Origin: Paractinoplanes ovalisporus
GTDB lineage: Bacteria; Actinomycetota; Actinomycetes; Mycobacteriales; Micromonosporaceae
Direction of reading: 5' to 3'
DNA length: 64,000 nt
Assembly (NCBI RefSeq): GCF_016834655.1
Contig: NZ_JAENHP010000014.1
Location: forward strand, 1 to 64,000
Each line of letters opens with the position of its first letter. Position 1 is the stretch's first letter. A program made the position numbers and the translations under genes. Shown here one piece after another: positions 36,665 through 45,430 of this stretch. The notes beneath the pieces were generated by a model. It had not been told where the DNA came from. It searched no databases and saw nothing but the letters and a program-made list of their open reading frames with translations.

Positions 36665-37003
36665 TCATGCCGGCGGCAGGACGGTGTCCACAGCCGACGC
36701 TCCGGCAATCTGATACACCGCCGTCACGGCCTCTTTCGGCAATGGCCCGTAGACGTGCGGAAACATGCTTCCTCGGTTGGGTGCCTCTTCCCATCGCAGG
36801 CTCTCACCCAACGCGTCAGCCTCGAGGGCCACCACAACGAGCGCCGGCTCCGGTCCGAACACCCGCGCGGCGGTCTCCGCGACTTGCTCCCGGCCCGACA
36901 GGTGAATGAAGCCGCTGCTGCGGTCGAACGGCGACCCGTCGAATCGTCCGTCAGCCTCGAACGCAGCCCATTCGGAGGGCAGGAGAATCTTGTAGATCAG
37001 CAC
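36665..37003 (-). CDS. DUF952 family protein
   Basis: 112 residues from GTG 37003 (LIYKILLPSEWAAFEADGRF). Family blocks: FDRSSGFIHLSGREQVAETA, LVVVALEADALGESLRWEEA, and FPHVYGPLPKEAVTAVYQIA. This length is normal for DUF952, whose structure is related to ADP-ribosyl-type folds; function unproven. Intact, unlike the fused remnant directly downstream. Confidence 0.85.
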   Translation of the reverse strand: MLIYKILLPSEWAAFEADGRFDGSPFDRSSGFIHLSGREQVAETAARVFGPEPALVVVALEADALGESLRWEEAPNRGSMFPHVYGPLPKEAVTAVYQIAGASAVDTVLPPA

Positions 37004-37305
37004 CAACCCACCGTCGCAGAAGGCCAGCCACCTCAACGAAGCGCCCCCACCAGGCCGCTCCAGGCGACGGCGGCGGCCGCGGTGAAGGAGGCGGGTCTGG
37101 GGCGTCGGATCATGCCGATCTGCTCCACCTACGTCCCGAAAGCACCGCCCCACAGCCCGGGACTCGCAGCCCGCCCACGGCGTCGCCCGTCGCGTTACCC
37201 ATCGCCCACCACGTCTCGTTCAGTGCAGTCGCATAGGCCGACGGGACCGCCACACCGCAACGCCCCCGCCTCACCCGTGTCACGGACACAACGTGGTCGG
37301 ATGCA
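37004..37305. other. Intergenic region without a recognisable gene
   Basis: 302 bp between the DUF952 start and the helicase stop. Frames are open on the minus strand but give no family-like sequence; no hairpin or operator stands out. It may hold the DUF952 promoter and more decayed sequence. Confidence 0.5.
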
Positions 37306-40300
37306 CTACTCCGCCAGCAACTCGCCGACTCGTTCCACGACGGCCTGCCACTGGGACGGCTGCAGGCTCTCGCGGATCTGCCCGGCCAGCTCAGCGGCCG
37401 CGAGCTCGATGATCTGGGCAGAGAGCGTGCCGCCACGGACCCGCGCCGGAGACACAACCGGTGGAGCTTCCCTCAGCGAAGAAGTCGCTGCTCCCTGCGG
37501 GGCCGTCATCGGAGACGCTGCGTCCGCATGTGCAGGCGCCGCGACCGATGGATAAGCCGCCGCGACGGGCGGGGTCATCACCGAAGACGCCACGCCGGCA
37601 TGCGTAGGCGCCGCGACCGGAGGATAAGCCGCTGCGACGGGCGCGGGTGTCATCGAGGAAGCCACGACAGTATGCGTGGTCGCCGCGACCGGTGGAAAAG
37701 CCACTGCGACGGGCGGGGCTGCCGACAGCGGTGAAGTCGTGACCACATTGGCAGTCGTCGTCGAGGGCAGGGCCGTATGCAAGTGAGCCGACTCCGCCGT
37801 CGAGGGTGCTGCGAGGAACGGTGAAGGTTGCGCCGCGGCGACGGGCGGCGTCAGATCCACCGCGACGGGCCCGGCCTCGGGCAGAGTCGGGCCCTCTGGT
37901 GCAGCCACAACGTCGTCTGAGGGAGCCAGCTCAACGAACGCGGGAACTCGGTAGACCCGCGAAGCGGAACCGGCCGCGATCGAGGGCTCGACCCGCTCCC
38001 CGGGCGCCGGGGCTGTGGACGCTGCCGGGATGAGAGCAGACGCGGACCACCCTGTAGCGGCAGACGCGGTCTCGCTCGGGCGGCTCTGCTCCACGAACGC
38101 GGGCGTAGATGCGGACACGGGCGCGGGCCCGTCCGATGCGGCGCTGTCCACGAACCTGGGCACTCCCGAGACGGGCGAAACCTGCTCGACGAACGCGGGC
38201 TGTGCAACGGCCGGCCCAAGGCGTTCCAGCGCCGTCGGTGACGTGGATGTGGGCGAAGCCTGGCTCTCGAATGCGGTCGCAGCCACGCCGCCCGGGCCGG
38301 GCCGGTCGGCTGTCGCAGGGACGGCCGTCACCGACTCCGCCTCATGGAGGAACGCAGCCGCTGACACCGCCGAGGAGGCCTGCTCCAGGAGCCCCGGCGT
38401 AGGCGCAGAAGCAGGCACGGCCGCACCGGGCTCGGGCTGCCCACGGAACACCGACGCGGACGCGAGCTCTGCCGGCGCAGCTGAAGGAGGCAGCGCTGCG
38501 CGTGTCGGCGCGGACGAGGAGAGGTGCGAAGTGGCAGCCAGCTCTGCCTGCTCACCAGGCACCGGTCCGGACTTGGGTGGCGTGGCGCCTGACGATGCTC
38601 GCTCGCCGAGCACCGGGGTGGCAACGGCCGTGCTCGGCACGACGTGTTCAGCGGGCACCGGCATGGTCGCGGGTGTCGCGGCATTCGACACGGACTGCTG
38701 ACCCGGCGCCGATGCGGGGACAACCGAAACCGGCCGTTCCTGCCCATCGAGCATCGACACGGAGACAGCTCCGCCCGGAACGATGTGCTCTGAGTGCGTC
38801 GGCTCGGACGCGGGTGAAGCGGCATCTGAGGCGGGTCGCTCACCGTTTCCCGGCGCGGGCATCCCCGACAAGGACTGCTCGCCAAGCACCGATGCGGACG
38901 TGTACGAAGGCGCACCCGACTCGAGGTGCTTGCCGAGCACCTGCATGGTCGCGGGCACGGCAGCACCGGAACCGTTCCGCTCCGTAAAGGACGTCGGCGA
39001 GGCCGAATGCGACACGACGTGTTCGCCGGGCGCCGGTGAAGCACCAGCCACGCCGAGCTCGTCGAACACCGGCGCGGCGGCACCCGACTCACCCTGCCCA
39101 TCAAGCAGCGGCACCTCCGGCACGAGCGCAGCCGAACCCGACGCGACGTGGCCACCGCGCGCGGCCCCAGCCAAACTCAATCCGACAGAGTCGCCATGCG
39201 CGACCGAACCCGACCCGACAAAGTCGCCATGTGCGGCCGAACCCGACCCGCCAAAGTCACCATGCGCGGTCGAACCCGACCCGACAGAGTCACCACTCGC
39301 AGGCACAACCGAACCCGACTCGACCGAGCCGCCATGCGCGGCCGAGCCCGAGTCGACACGGTCGCCGGCCGCGGCCGGACGCGGCGCGACATGATCGCCG
39401 GGCGCGGGTGCGTCCTGCGCGGACACGACCACGCCTGAAATGGTCTGCTCCACGCGCACCGGTGCAGCCGGCCCGGCAGCGGCGGAAGCGGGCTGGTCGG
39501 TGCGGGCGGCCCGCGGAGCGGGGACAGAAGCGGTGCCGATCGCGGGCGGCAACGTGAGGCTCTGGGTCAGCTCGAAACGGCTGACCGGCTCCAGCTCGAG
39601 CGGCCGCGAAGGCGGCCGCGCAGGCGGGTCGGCCGGCGGCAGGACGCCGACCACATGCAGGTAGCGCGTCGTGCGGGTCAGGGCCACGTAAAGCAGCCGG
39701 TGACCACGCGCGTCTTCGGCGATGATGTCTTGCGGCTCGACCACCACGGTGGCGTCGAACTCCAGGCCCTTGGCCTCCTGCGGGCTCACCAGGTTGACGC
39801 CTTGGCCCAGCTCGTTGCGGGAAGCCGCCCGCCAGGCCACATCGCGCACGGCCAGCTCGGCCTCGACCGCCCAGCGGTGCACGGCGGGGCAGATGATGGC
39901 CACGGAACGGCCGTGGGAAGCGTGAGCCATGGCCGCCTCGACCGCCGACGCGGCCCGGCTCTCGTCGTCGACCAGGCGGAACACCGGGTCGGCGGGGCCG
40001 TCGCGCACCACCTGCGGGGCCGTGATGGCGGGGGCCGCGAAGGGCAGCAGCTGGGCGGCAATCTCGAAGACCTGGCGGGGCACGCGGTAGCCGTATCGCA
40101 GCTCCTCCAGCCGCAACGGAAGCCGGCCCTGCAGGTGTTCGAGCACGTCGTCCCAGTTGTCGCGGGCCCACAGGCCGGTGGACTGGGCGATGTCGCCGAC
40201 CACGGTCATCGAGCCGGTCGAGGAGCGCACGGCGATCGACCGCAGCTGCATGGGTGAGAGGTCTTGCGCCTCGTCGACCACGATGTGGGCGTACTGCTCC

Positions 40301-41598
40301 TCGATGCCGTGGATCAGGGCTTCGAGATAGTCGAGCAGCGGCAGGTCGGCCTGGCTCCACGACTCGCCGGTGGCGCGCTCGCTGCGGGGGCGGTGCAGCA
40401 GCGCGATGTCGCGGTCGGTCAGCTCGTCGCCCGCCGCCGCGATCAGCCGGCCGCGCGAGTGGTAGAGGTCGCGCAGGACCGCGGCCGCCGAGAACGACGG
40501 CCAGATGCGTTCGACGAGCTGGTCGAGGCCCGTACGGACGCCGAGGCGGCGCTCACGGGCGCGCTCGGTCGCCGAGTTGACCATCAGGCTGCGGAAGATC
40601 TGCCGCTGCTGGCTGTAGGTGCCCGGGGTCTGCCGGCTGCGGGTGACGTAGAGGTTGATCTCGTCGGCCGTGAACACGACCGGGCGGCCGTCGAGCTGGA
40701 CCTCGATCGGGCGCTGGTCGGACGGGACGCCGACCCGGTCGTAGAGCGCGCGCCGCAGCAGCCCGGCCATGCGGCCGTCGCCCTTGAGCCGGGCGACCTC
40801 GGCTTCTTCGGGGCGTCCGCGCCGGACCGGCGGGTGGAGCTGGCCGATGTCGCGCTGGGCCACGCTGGTGTCGCCGAGGCTGGGCAGCACCGTGCGGGTG
40901 TAGCGGGTGAAGGTCGGGGTCGGGCCGACGATCAGCACGTCTTCGGGGTTGAGGGTGCCGCGGTGGTTGAAGAGCAGCCACGACACCCGGTGGAGGGCGA
41001 CGGCGGTCTTGCCCGTGCCGGGGCCGCCCTGGATGACCAGCAGCTCGTCGAGCGGGGCGCGGATGAGGTCGAACTGGGCGGCCTGGATGGTGCGGACGAT
41101 GTCTTGCATCTGGCCGGTGCGGTCACGGTTGAGGTCGTCGAGCAGGGCGTCACCCGGCTCCTCGAGCTCGGCCACGGCCTCGGCGAGCTGGCGGAACACC
41201 GTGTCGGAGAACGCGTCGACGACGTTGCCGGTGGTGTCGAAGCTGCGCTTGCGGGCGAGGCCGAGCGCGTCGGCGTGGGTGGCGGTGAAATAACGCGCGG
41301 CGGCCGGCGCCTGCCAGTTGACGACCAGCACCTCGGAGTCGTCGTCGAAGATCGTGTGGTAGCCGACGTAGAGCACGTCGCCGTCTTCGTCGTCCATGCG
41401 CCCGACCGCGACGGCGTCGTCGGGCTCGCCGATGCGTTTCAGCCGGGCCTCGGCGTCTCGGCGCAGGTGGACGGCGGCGCCCGCGTTGGCCGCGGCCCCG
41501 GGGGCGTCGAGCAGGCCCCGGCGCATCCGCTCGCGGTGGTCGGCCACGCGGTCGAAGTATTTCTGCTCGGCCGCCAGGACCTCCGCCACGGACTCCAC
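37306..41598 (-). CDS. HelD/HelR-like RNA-polymerase-associated helicase with giant repetitive insert
   Basis: 1430 residues from GTG 41598, preceded by AAAGGGGG. Residues 1-650 are a complete HelD-class UvrD-like ATPase: N-terminal coiled coil (VAEVLAAEQKYFDRVADHRE), Walker A GGPGTGKTAVALHR near 193, DEAQD near 441, LVSPQEAKGLEFDATVVV and LYVALTRTTRYLHVVGV. Such proteins remove stalled or rifamycin-bound RNA polymerase. From about residue 660 to 1385 follows Ala/Ser/Pro/Val-rich sequence with tandem repeats, after which a conserved-looking helical tail returns (TLSAQIIELAAAELAGQIRE, LQPSQWQAVVERVGELLAE). Relatives are about 700-770 residues, so the insert nearly doubles the protein. No rifamycin-associated element was recognised upstream. 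Confidence 0.88.
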   Translation of the reverse strand: MESVAEVLAAEQKYFDRVADHRERMRRGLLDAPGAAANAGAAVHLRRDAEARLKRIGEPDDAVAVGRMDDEDGDVLYVGYHTIFDDDSEVLVVNWQAPAAARYFTATHADALGLARKRSFDTTGNVVDAFSDTVFRQLAEAVAELEEPGDALLDDLNRDRTGQMQDIVRTIQAAQFDLIRAPLDELLVIQGGPGTGKTAVALHRVSWLLFNHRGTLNPEDVLIVGPTPTFTRYTRTVLPSLGDTSVAQRDIGQLHPPVRRGRPEEAEVARLKGDGRMAGLLRRALYDRVGVPSDQRPIEVQLDGRPVVFTADEINLYVTRSRQTPGTYSQQRQIFRSLMVNSATERARERRLGVRTGLDQLVERIWPSFSAAAVLRDLYHSRGRLIAAAGDELTDRDIALLHRPRSERATGESWSQADLPLLDYLEALIHGIEEQYAHIVVDEAQDLSPMQLRSIAVRSSTGSMTVVGDIAQSTGLWARDNWDDVLEHLQGRLPLRLEELRYGYRVPRQVFEIAAQLLPFAAPAITAPQVVRDGPADPVFRLVDDESRAASAVEAAMAHASHGRSVAIICPAVHRWAVEAELAVRDVAWRAASRNELGQGVNLVSPQEAKGLEFDATVVVEPQDIIAEDARGHRLLYVALTRTTRYLHVVGVLPPADPPARPPSRPLELEPVSRFELTQSLTLPPAIGTASVPAPRAARTDQPASAAAGPAAPVRVEQTISGVVVSAQDAPAPGDHVAPRPAAAGDRVDSGSAAHGGSVESGSVVPASGDSVGSGSTAHGDFGGSGSAAHGDFVGSGSVAHGDSVGLSLAGAARGGHVASGSAALVPEVPLLDGQGESGAAAPVFDELGVAGASPAPGEHVVSHSASPTSFTERNGSGAAVPATMQVLGKHLESGAPSYTSASVLGEQSLSGMPAPGNGERPASDAASPASEPTHSEHIVPGGAVSVSMLDGQERPVSVVPASAPGQQSVSNAATPATMPVPAEHVVPSTAVATPVLGERASSGATPPKSGPVPGEQAELAATSHLSSSAPTRAALPPSAAPAELASASVFRGQPEPGAAVPASAPTPGLLEQASSAVSAAAFLHEAESVTAVPATADRPGPGGVAATAFESQASPTSTSPTALERLGPAVAQPAFVEQVSPVSGVPRFVDSAASDGPAPVSASTPAFVEQSRPSETASAATGWSASALIPAASTAPAPGERVEPSIAAGSASRVYRVPAFVELAPSDDVVAAPEGPTLPEAGPVAVDLTPPVAAAQPSPFLAAPSTAESAHLHTALPSTTTANVVTTSPLSAAPPVAVAFPPVAATTHTVVASSMTPAPVAAAYPPVAAPTHAGVASSVMTPPVAAAYPSVAAPAHADAASPMTAPQGAATSSLREAPPVVSPARVRGGTLSAQIIELAAAELAGQIRESLQPSQWQAVVERVGELLAE
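37504..37735 (-). repeat. 72-bp tandem repeat in the helicase insert
   Basis: Units start at 37538, 37610 and 37682, with a partial unit before 37538. Each 72-bp unit codes 24 residues of the type PPVAAAYPPVAAPTHAGVAS. The period is a multiple of three. Confidence 0.9.
39182..39380 (-). repeat. 33-bp tandem repeat in the helicase insert
   Basis: About six units of 33 bp (one lengthened to 39), coding the 11-residue motif GSGSxAHGDFV, for example GSGSTAHGDFG and GSGSVAHGDSV. Confidence 0.9.
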
Positions 41599-41880
41599 GA
41601 CACATCCCCCTTTGCTCACGCCGCTTCCACGATGCGTGACGGTCACTTGCGCAAACATCGGGCGTTCGCATGATCAACAACTGACCGTGTCGCAAGCAAA
41701 GCAGAGGGGTACGACAAAAACTCAGGGCAGTGAGACGGTTCCGTCCTCGAGCCTGCCCACCGAGATCGTCACCGGCGCGTCGTTTGCGGCCGAGCCGATC
41801 CCCGGTGCATCGTGTGTCGATGCCCGGCCCGCTTCCCTTGTCGGCACCTCAGCTGCCGACACTCCGCCTGCGGGCACCAC

Positions 41881-41957
41881 ACCTGCGGGCGGCCCCCACG
41901 CGGGCACCTCATTCGCGGGCGGCCAGCACGCGCGCACCTCGTTCGCGGGCGGCCCGT
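41881..41957 (+). repeat. 30-bp tandem repeat before the MFS gene
   Basis: Units start exactly at 41881, 41911 and 41941 (the third is partial), core GCGGGCGGCC...CACCTC. They lie in the 361-bp gap between the divergent helicase and MFS genes and end just before the MFS start. In the MFS frame they would code AGGPHAGTSF-type decapeptides, so the MFS N-terminus could be longer. The rest of the gap should hold the two promoters. Confidence 0.75.
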
Positions 41958-41959
41958 TG

Positions 41960-43147
41960 ATGACGACCCGCTTGGCGACGCCGGCGGCGCAGCGTGGCCT
42001 GATCGCCGCCGTACAGGTGCTCGGTCTGGCCGTCTGGTTCTCGGCGTCCGCCGTGGTGCCGGCGCTGCGCGAGTCGTGGGGCATCAGCGCCACCGCCGCG
42101 GTCTGGCTGACCGCTTCCGTCCAGCTCGGCTTCGTGGCCGGAGCGGTCACCTCGACCGCGCTGAACCTGGCCGACCGCCTCCGGGCGCACCTGCTGATGG
42201 CGACATGCGCCGCCCTGGCCGCCGCCTGCACCGCCGTCTTCGCGCTGGCCGTCGACAGCCTGACGACCGCGATCCCGCTGCGCTTCCTCACCGGCGTGTT
42301 CCTGGCCGGCGTCTATCCGGTCGGCATGAAGCTGACCGCCTCGTGGGCGCCCCCGGCCCGCCGCGGGCTCGCCTTCGGCGTCATGATCGGCGCCCTGACC
42401 CTCGGCTCGGCCCTGCCCCACCTGATCCGGGGCCTCAGCGAGCTGCCGTGGCGGGGCGTGATGGGCGCCGCCGCCGGATGCGCCGTCCTCGGTGCTCTCG
42501 TGGCGCTCACCCTCGTACGGGAGGGACCGCAGTTCGCCTCCGGCACACCGGCGCGACCCCATCCCCGCTACGCCCTGACGATGTTCCGTGAACGCGGCCC
42601 CCGCCTGGTGAACCTCGGCTATTTCGGCCACATGTGGGAGCTGTACGCCCTGTGGACATGGCTGCCCAGCTTCCTGATCGCCGGCCGCTCCGGAACCGAC
42701 GTCAGCCTGGTCGCCTTCGTGTCCATCGGCATCGCCGGCGTGGCCGGTTGCCTGCTCGGTGGCTGGGCCGCGGACCGCTACGGCCGTTCCCCGGCGGCGG
42801 TCGCCGCCCTCGTGGTCAGCGGCGCCTGCTGCCTCGTCTCTCCCCTGTTCTTCTCCGCGCCCCTCGTGGCCGTGGTCGCTCTGGCCGTGGTCTGGGGCGC
42901 CGCTGTGATCGCCGACTCCGGCGTCTTCTCCACCTCGCTCAGCGAGGTCGCCGACAAGCGCTACGTCGGCACCGCGCTCACCGCCCAGACGGCCATCGGT
43001 TTCGCGCTGACTGTGGTCACTATCCAGTTGGTTCCCGTGCTGGCGGGTGCGGTCGGCTGGCGGTGGGCTTTCTGGTTGCTCGTGCCGGGCCCGCTGGTCG
43101 GCGCCCTGGCGATGCGGGAGTTCGGTCGTCTGCGGGCACCAGCGTAG
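41960..43147 (+). CDS. MFS transporter
   Basis: 395 residues from ATG 41960, with 12 hydrophobic helices (GLIAAVQVLGLAVWFSASAV, ISATAAVWLTASVQLGFVAG, IPLRFLTGVFLAGVYPVGMK). The motif LGGWAADRYGRSPAAVAALV between helices 8 and 9 is the MFS A-like signature. Resembles CynX/NimT-like and other small-molecule exporters; substrate unknown. The start is the first one after the 30-bp repeat; an upstream start within the repeat cannot be excluded because the frame is open. Confidence 0.83.
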   Translation: MTTRLATPAAQRGLIAAVQVLGLAVWFSASAVVPALRESWGISATAAVWLTASVQLGFVAGAVTSTALNLADRLRAHLLMATCAALAAACTAVFALAVDSLTTAIPLRFLTGVFLAGVYPVGMKLTASWAPPARRGLAFGVMIGALTLGSALPHLIRGLSELPWRGVMGAAAGCAVLGALVALTLVREGPQFASGTPARPHPRYALTMFRERGPRLVNLGYFGHMWELYALWTWLPSFLIAGRSGTDVSLVAFVSIGIAGVAGCLLGGWAADRYGRSPAAVAALVVSGACCLVSPLFFSAPLVAVVALAVVWGAAVIADSGVFSTSLSEVADKRYVGTALTAQTAIGFALTVVTIQLVPVLAGAVGWRWAFWLLVPGPLVGALAMREFGRLRAPA

Positions 43148-43170
43148 GCCTTTTCCCACGGCCGGCCGGG

Positions 43171-43197
43171 TTATCCACATTCTTCGGTTGTCCACAG
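43171..43197 (+). promoter_or_regulatory. Pair of DnaA-box-like 9-mers, copy 1
   Basis: TTATCCACA (43171-43179) and TTGTCCACA (43188-43196) are the two consensus DnaA boxes, in the same direction and 17 bp apart. An identically spaced pair lies at 54145-54171 on the other strand. The 202-bp gap here is otherwise without a gene. Confidence 0.6.
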
Positions 43198-43349
43198 GGG
43201 CCCCCGCGAAGATCGGCCCACTTTGAAAGAATGAGAAGTGGGTGGGGGAACCCCCGGTGGGCGGGCCCATGTAACGACCCCATACGGCGGTCTTGTGTAA
43301 CGGACCCATACAGCGGGCCCCGGCAACGGATCTACGTGAGGAGGCAAAC

Positions 43350-43673
43350 ATGATCGCGAGGATGTGGCGGGGCTGGGTGGTTACCGAGCGCGCTGCCGAA
43401 TACGTGGCCTACATCAACGACACCGGCATGACCGAATACCGAGCCACCCCCGGCAACCTCGACGCCCAGATGTGGACCCGCGACCTCGGCGACGGCCGCA
43501 CCGAAGTGGTCACCCTCAGCTGGTGGGAAAGCCTCGACGCGATCAAGGGTTTCGCGGGCGACGACATCAGCCAGGCGGTGTTCTACGCCTCCGACGACGA
43601 GTTCCTCGTCGGCCGCGAAACCACGGTGTCACACTACGAAGTCATGGGAAACAAAGGCGCCACCGGCAACTGA
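43350..43673 (+). CDS. Small monooxygenase-fold (ABM-like) protein
   Basis: 107 residues from ATG 43350, after a perfect GAGGAGG. Sequence MIARMWRGWVVTERAAEYVA, then VVTLSWWESLDAIKGFAGDD and DDEFLVGRETTVSHYEVMG fits the dimeric alpha/beta ferredoxin-like barrel of ABM/YgiN-type proteins. Enzymatic role unknown; relatives are often annotated antibiotic biosynthesis monooxygenase. Its 3' end overlaps the convergent hydrolase gene by 40 bp. Confidence 0.8.
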   Translation: MIARMWRGWVVTERAAEYVAYINDTGMTEYRATPGNLDAQMWTRDLGDGRTEVVTLSWWESLDAIKGFAGDDISQAVFYASDDEFLVGRETTVSHYEVMGNKGATGN

Positions 43674-45376
43674 AGGTACGAAGCACGCTCGCCGCCGGTG
43701 TGGATGACGTGCACCCCGCTGTTGGCCGGCGTGTAGTCGGCCAGCCCCGGCATCATCGGGCCGAGCAACGGACGCCCGCTGACGACGAAGCGCAACTGCT
43801 CGCCGGGGTGGAACGCCAACCCGACCGGCAGCAGCTCGACATCAACCGTCACCACCTCGCCCGGTGACAGCTTCTCGACCCGGTCGAAGCTGTGGACGGG
43901 CACCTCGTCGGTCGACTGCGTCGGGGACAGGTGGCGCAACGAGACCCGCAGCCGCCCGTCCGGCCCCTTGTAGCGCAGGATCGAGGCGCCGCGCTCGGTG
44001 AGGTCCTGGGCCAGGGCACCCTGGTTGTGAGCGGTGAACTGCTGCAACGGCGTCCCGTACGCATCCAGCTTCTGCACCAGCACGAACAGATCCATGTCGT
44101 CGGAGCCCCGCGCCTCCACCCACAGCCGGGCGCGGGGATAGCCGACCAGCACGGTCTCCTCCTCGAACCGCGTCACGAACGACACCACGTCGGGGTTCGA
44201 GCCGACCACGTACGCCGCCGTCGACTCCTCCGACGGCGAAGAGAGCAGCGAACGCGTACGGCCGTCGAGGTAGTACCGGGTCGAGACGGTGCCGGGCGGC
44301 GGGAACGACTCCGCGGGTACGCCGACCCGGTCGCCGCCTCGCAGGTCGAGCACCGAGTAGCGGACCCGGGGCGTCTGTTCCCAGCCGTTCTGCTCGTCCT
44401 TGAGGTAGCGGTCGAAGAACCGGCGCAGGTCGTCCCGGTTGGCTTCGTCGTAGTAGTCCGGCCATTCCTGACCGTTGTGGATGCGCAGCCACTTGTCCTG
44501 GCTCGCGATCCGGCGCCAGGCCCGGAACGTGCCGGCCGTGTGCAGTGTGTTCGAGTAGCTGGCCACCACGTACGCGGGAACGGTGATCCGGTCGAAGTCG
44601 GGGATCTTCTGTTCCCACAGCTCGTCCATCAGCGGGTGCTGCCCGGCCTCGGCGAGGATGTCCTCCTTCTGCTGCCGGCCCCAGAAGCTGTGGTCGCGCA
44701 GCAGCTGAGCGAACGCGGTGTCCGGCATGCCGCCGCGCATCACCAGGTCGCGGTAGACGTCGCTGACGCCCTCCCACGGGTTGATCGCGGCCAGGTGCGG
44801 GGGCTGTTCGGCGGCGGTGAACCACTGGGCGACGGCCAGGTACGAGGTGCCGCTCATCCCCACCTTGCCGGTGCACCACTCCTGACCGGCCAGCCACTCG
44901 ATCAGGTCGTGGCAGTCGCGGCCCTCCTGCCGGTCCCAGAGCACGCTGTCGCCCTCCGACTCGGCCACCCCGCGGATGTCGGGGTTGCAGATCGCGTAGC
45001 CCTGGGCGCACCAGTAGGCGGGGTCGGGTCCTTCGAACTTCTCCAGCCCCGACACGACGCTGTTGTCGAGCCCGACCAGCGCAAACACGCCCTTGACGCT
45101 GGCCGAGGTGCCTTGACCTTTCCCGTACGGGCTCCACGCGACGACGACCGGCACGGGCTCGTCACCGGCGGGGCGGAACAGGTCGACATGGATCGTGACC
45201 CCGTCCCGCAGGGTCACCGGCACGTCCCGCTCGAACACGATGTCGACCGGGATCGGGCGGAAGGGCGGCGCGACCTGAAAGCCCGCGGGCAGGGTCCGGG
45301 TGCCCGGCTCGTACCCGCTCAGAACTCCGTAGCGGTCACCTGGCTCCAACGGCTTCGACGGCATGAAGATTTTCAT
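43634..45376 (-). CDS. CocE/NonD-family acyl-peptidase or esterase
   Basis: 580 residues from ATG 45376. Alpha/beta hydrolase with RDVPVTLRDGVTIHVDLFRP, the oxyanion block AWSPYGKGQ, and the nucleophile elbow GKVGMSGTSYLAVAQW (Ser near 174). The C-terminal jelly-roll domain (ARLWVEARGSDDMDLFVLVQ, LRFVVSGRPL) is typical of CocE and X-Pro dipeptidyl peptidases. No signal peptide. It cleaves an ester or acyl-peptide; substrate unknown. It is divergent from a TetR gene with a perfect palindrome 11 bp from its start, so it is likely repressed by it. Confidence 0.9.
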   Translation of the reverse strand: MKIFMPSKPLEPGDRYGVLSGYEPGTRTLPAGFQVAPPFRPIPVDIVFERDVPVTLRDGVTIHVDLFRPAGDEPVPVVVAWSPYGKGQGTSASVKGVFALVGLDNSVVSGLEKFEGPDPAYWCAQGYAICNPDIRGVAESEGDSVLWDRQEGRDCHDLIEWLAGQEWCTGKVGMSGTSYLAVAQWFTAAEQPPHLAAINPWEGVSDVYRDLVMRGGMPDTAFAQLLRDHSFWGRQQKEDILAEAGQHPLMDELWEQKIPDFDRITVPAYVVASYSNTLHTAGTFRAWRRIASQDKWLRIHNGQEWPDYYDEANRDDLRRFFDRYLKDEQNGWEQTPRVRYSVLDLRGGDRVGVPAESFPPPGTVSTRYYLDGRTRSLLSSPSEESTAAYVVGSNPDVVSFVTRFEEETVLVGYPRARLWVEARGSDDMDLFVLVQKLDAYGTPLQQFTAHNQGALAQDLTERGASILRYKGPDGRLRVSLRHLSPTQSTDEVPVHSFDRVEKLSPGEVVTVDVELLPVGLAFHPGEQLRFVVSGRPLLGPMMPGLADYTPANSGVHVIHTGGERASYLQLPVAPLFPMTS

Positions 45377-45386
45377 GGCGCTAATA

Positions 45387-45400
45387 TCAACACGTGTTGA
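45387..45400. promoter_or_regulatory. Perfect TetR-type operator
   Basis: TCAACACGTGTTGA is a perfect 14-bp palindrome in the 54-bp divergent region between the hydrolase and TetR genes, flanked by the only AT-rich promoter-like sequence there. Confidence 0.82.
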
Positions 45401-45430
45401 GATTTTCGACAAGGGGGTAGGTTGCATGTC

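Noticed and set aside
36105-36713. Plus-strand frame covering the DHFR-like remnant
   Set aside because: It is the antisense of the decayed gene; the minus strand carries recognisable family blocks in three frames.
41599-41720. Rifamycin-associated element upstream of the helicase
   Set aside because: The inverted-repeat pattern expected for that element was not recognised here, so rifamycin induction is not claimed.
43171-43197. DnaA boxes as a sign of the replication origin
   Set aside because: Only two boxes, no dnaA, dnaN or AT-rich unwinding region nearby, and a second pair lies 11 kb away inside or beside a coding region.
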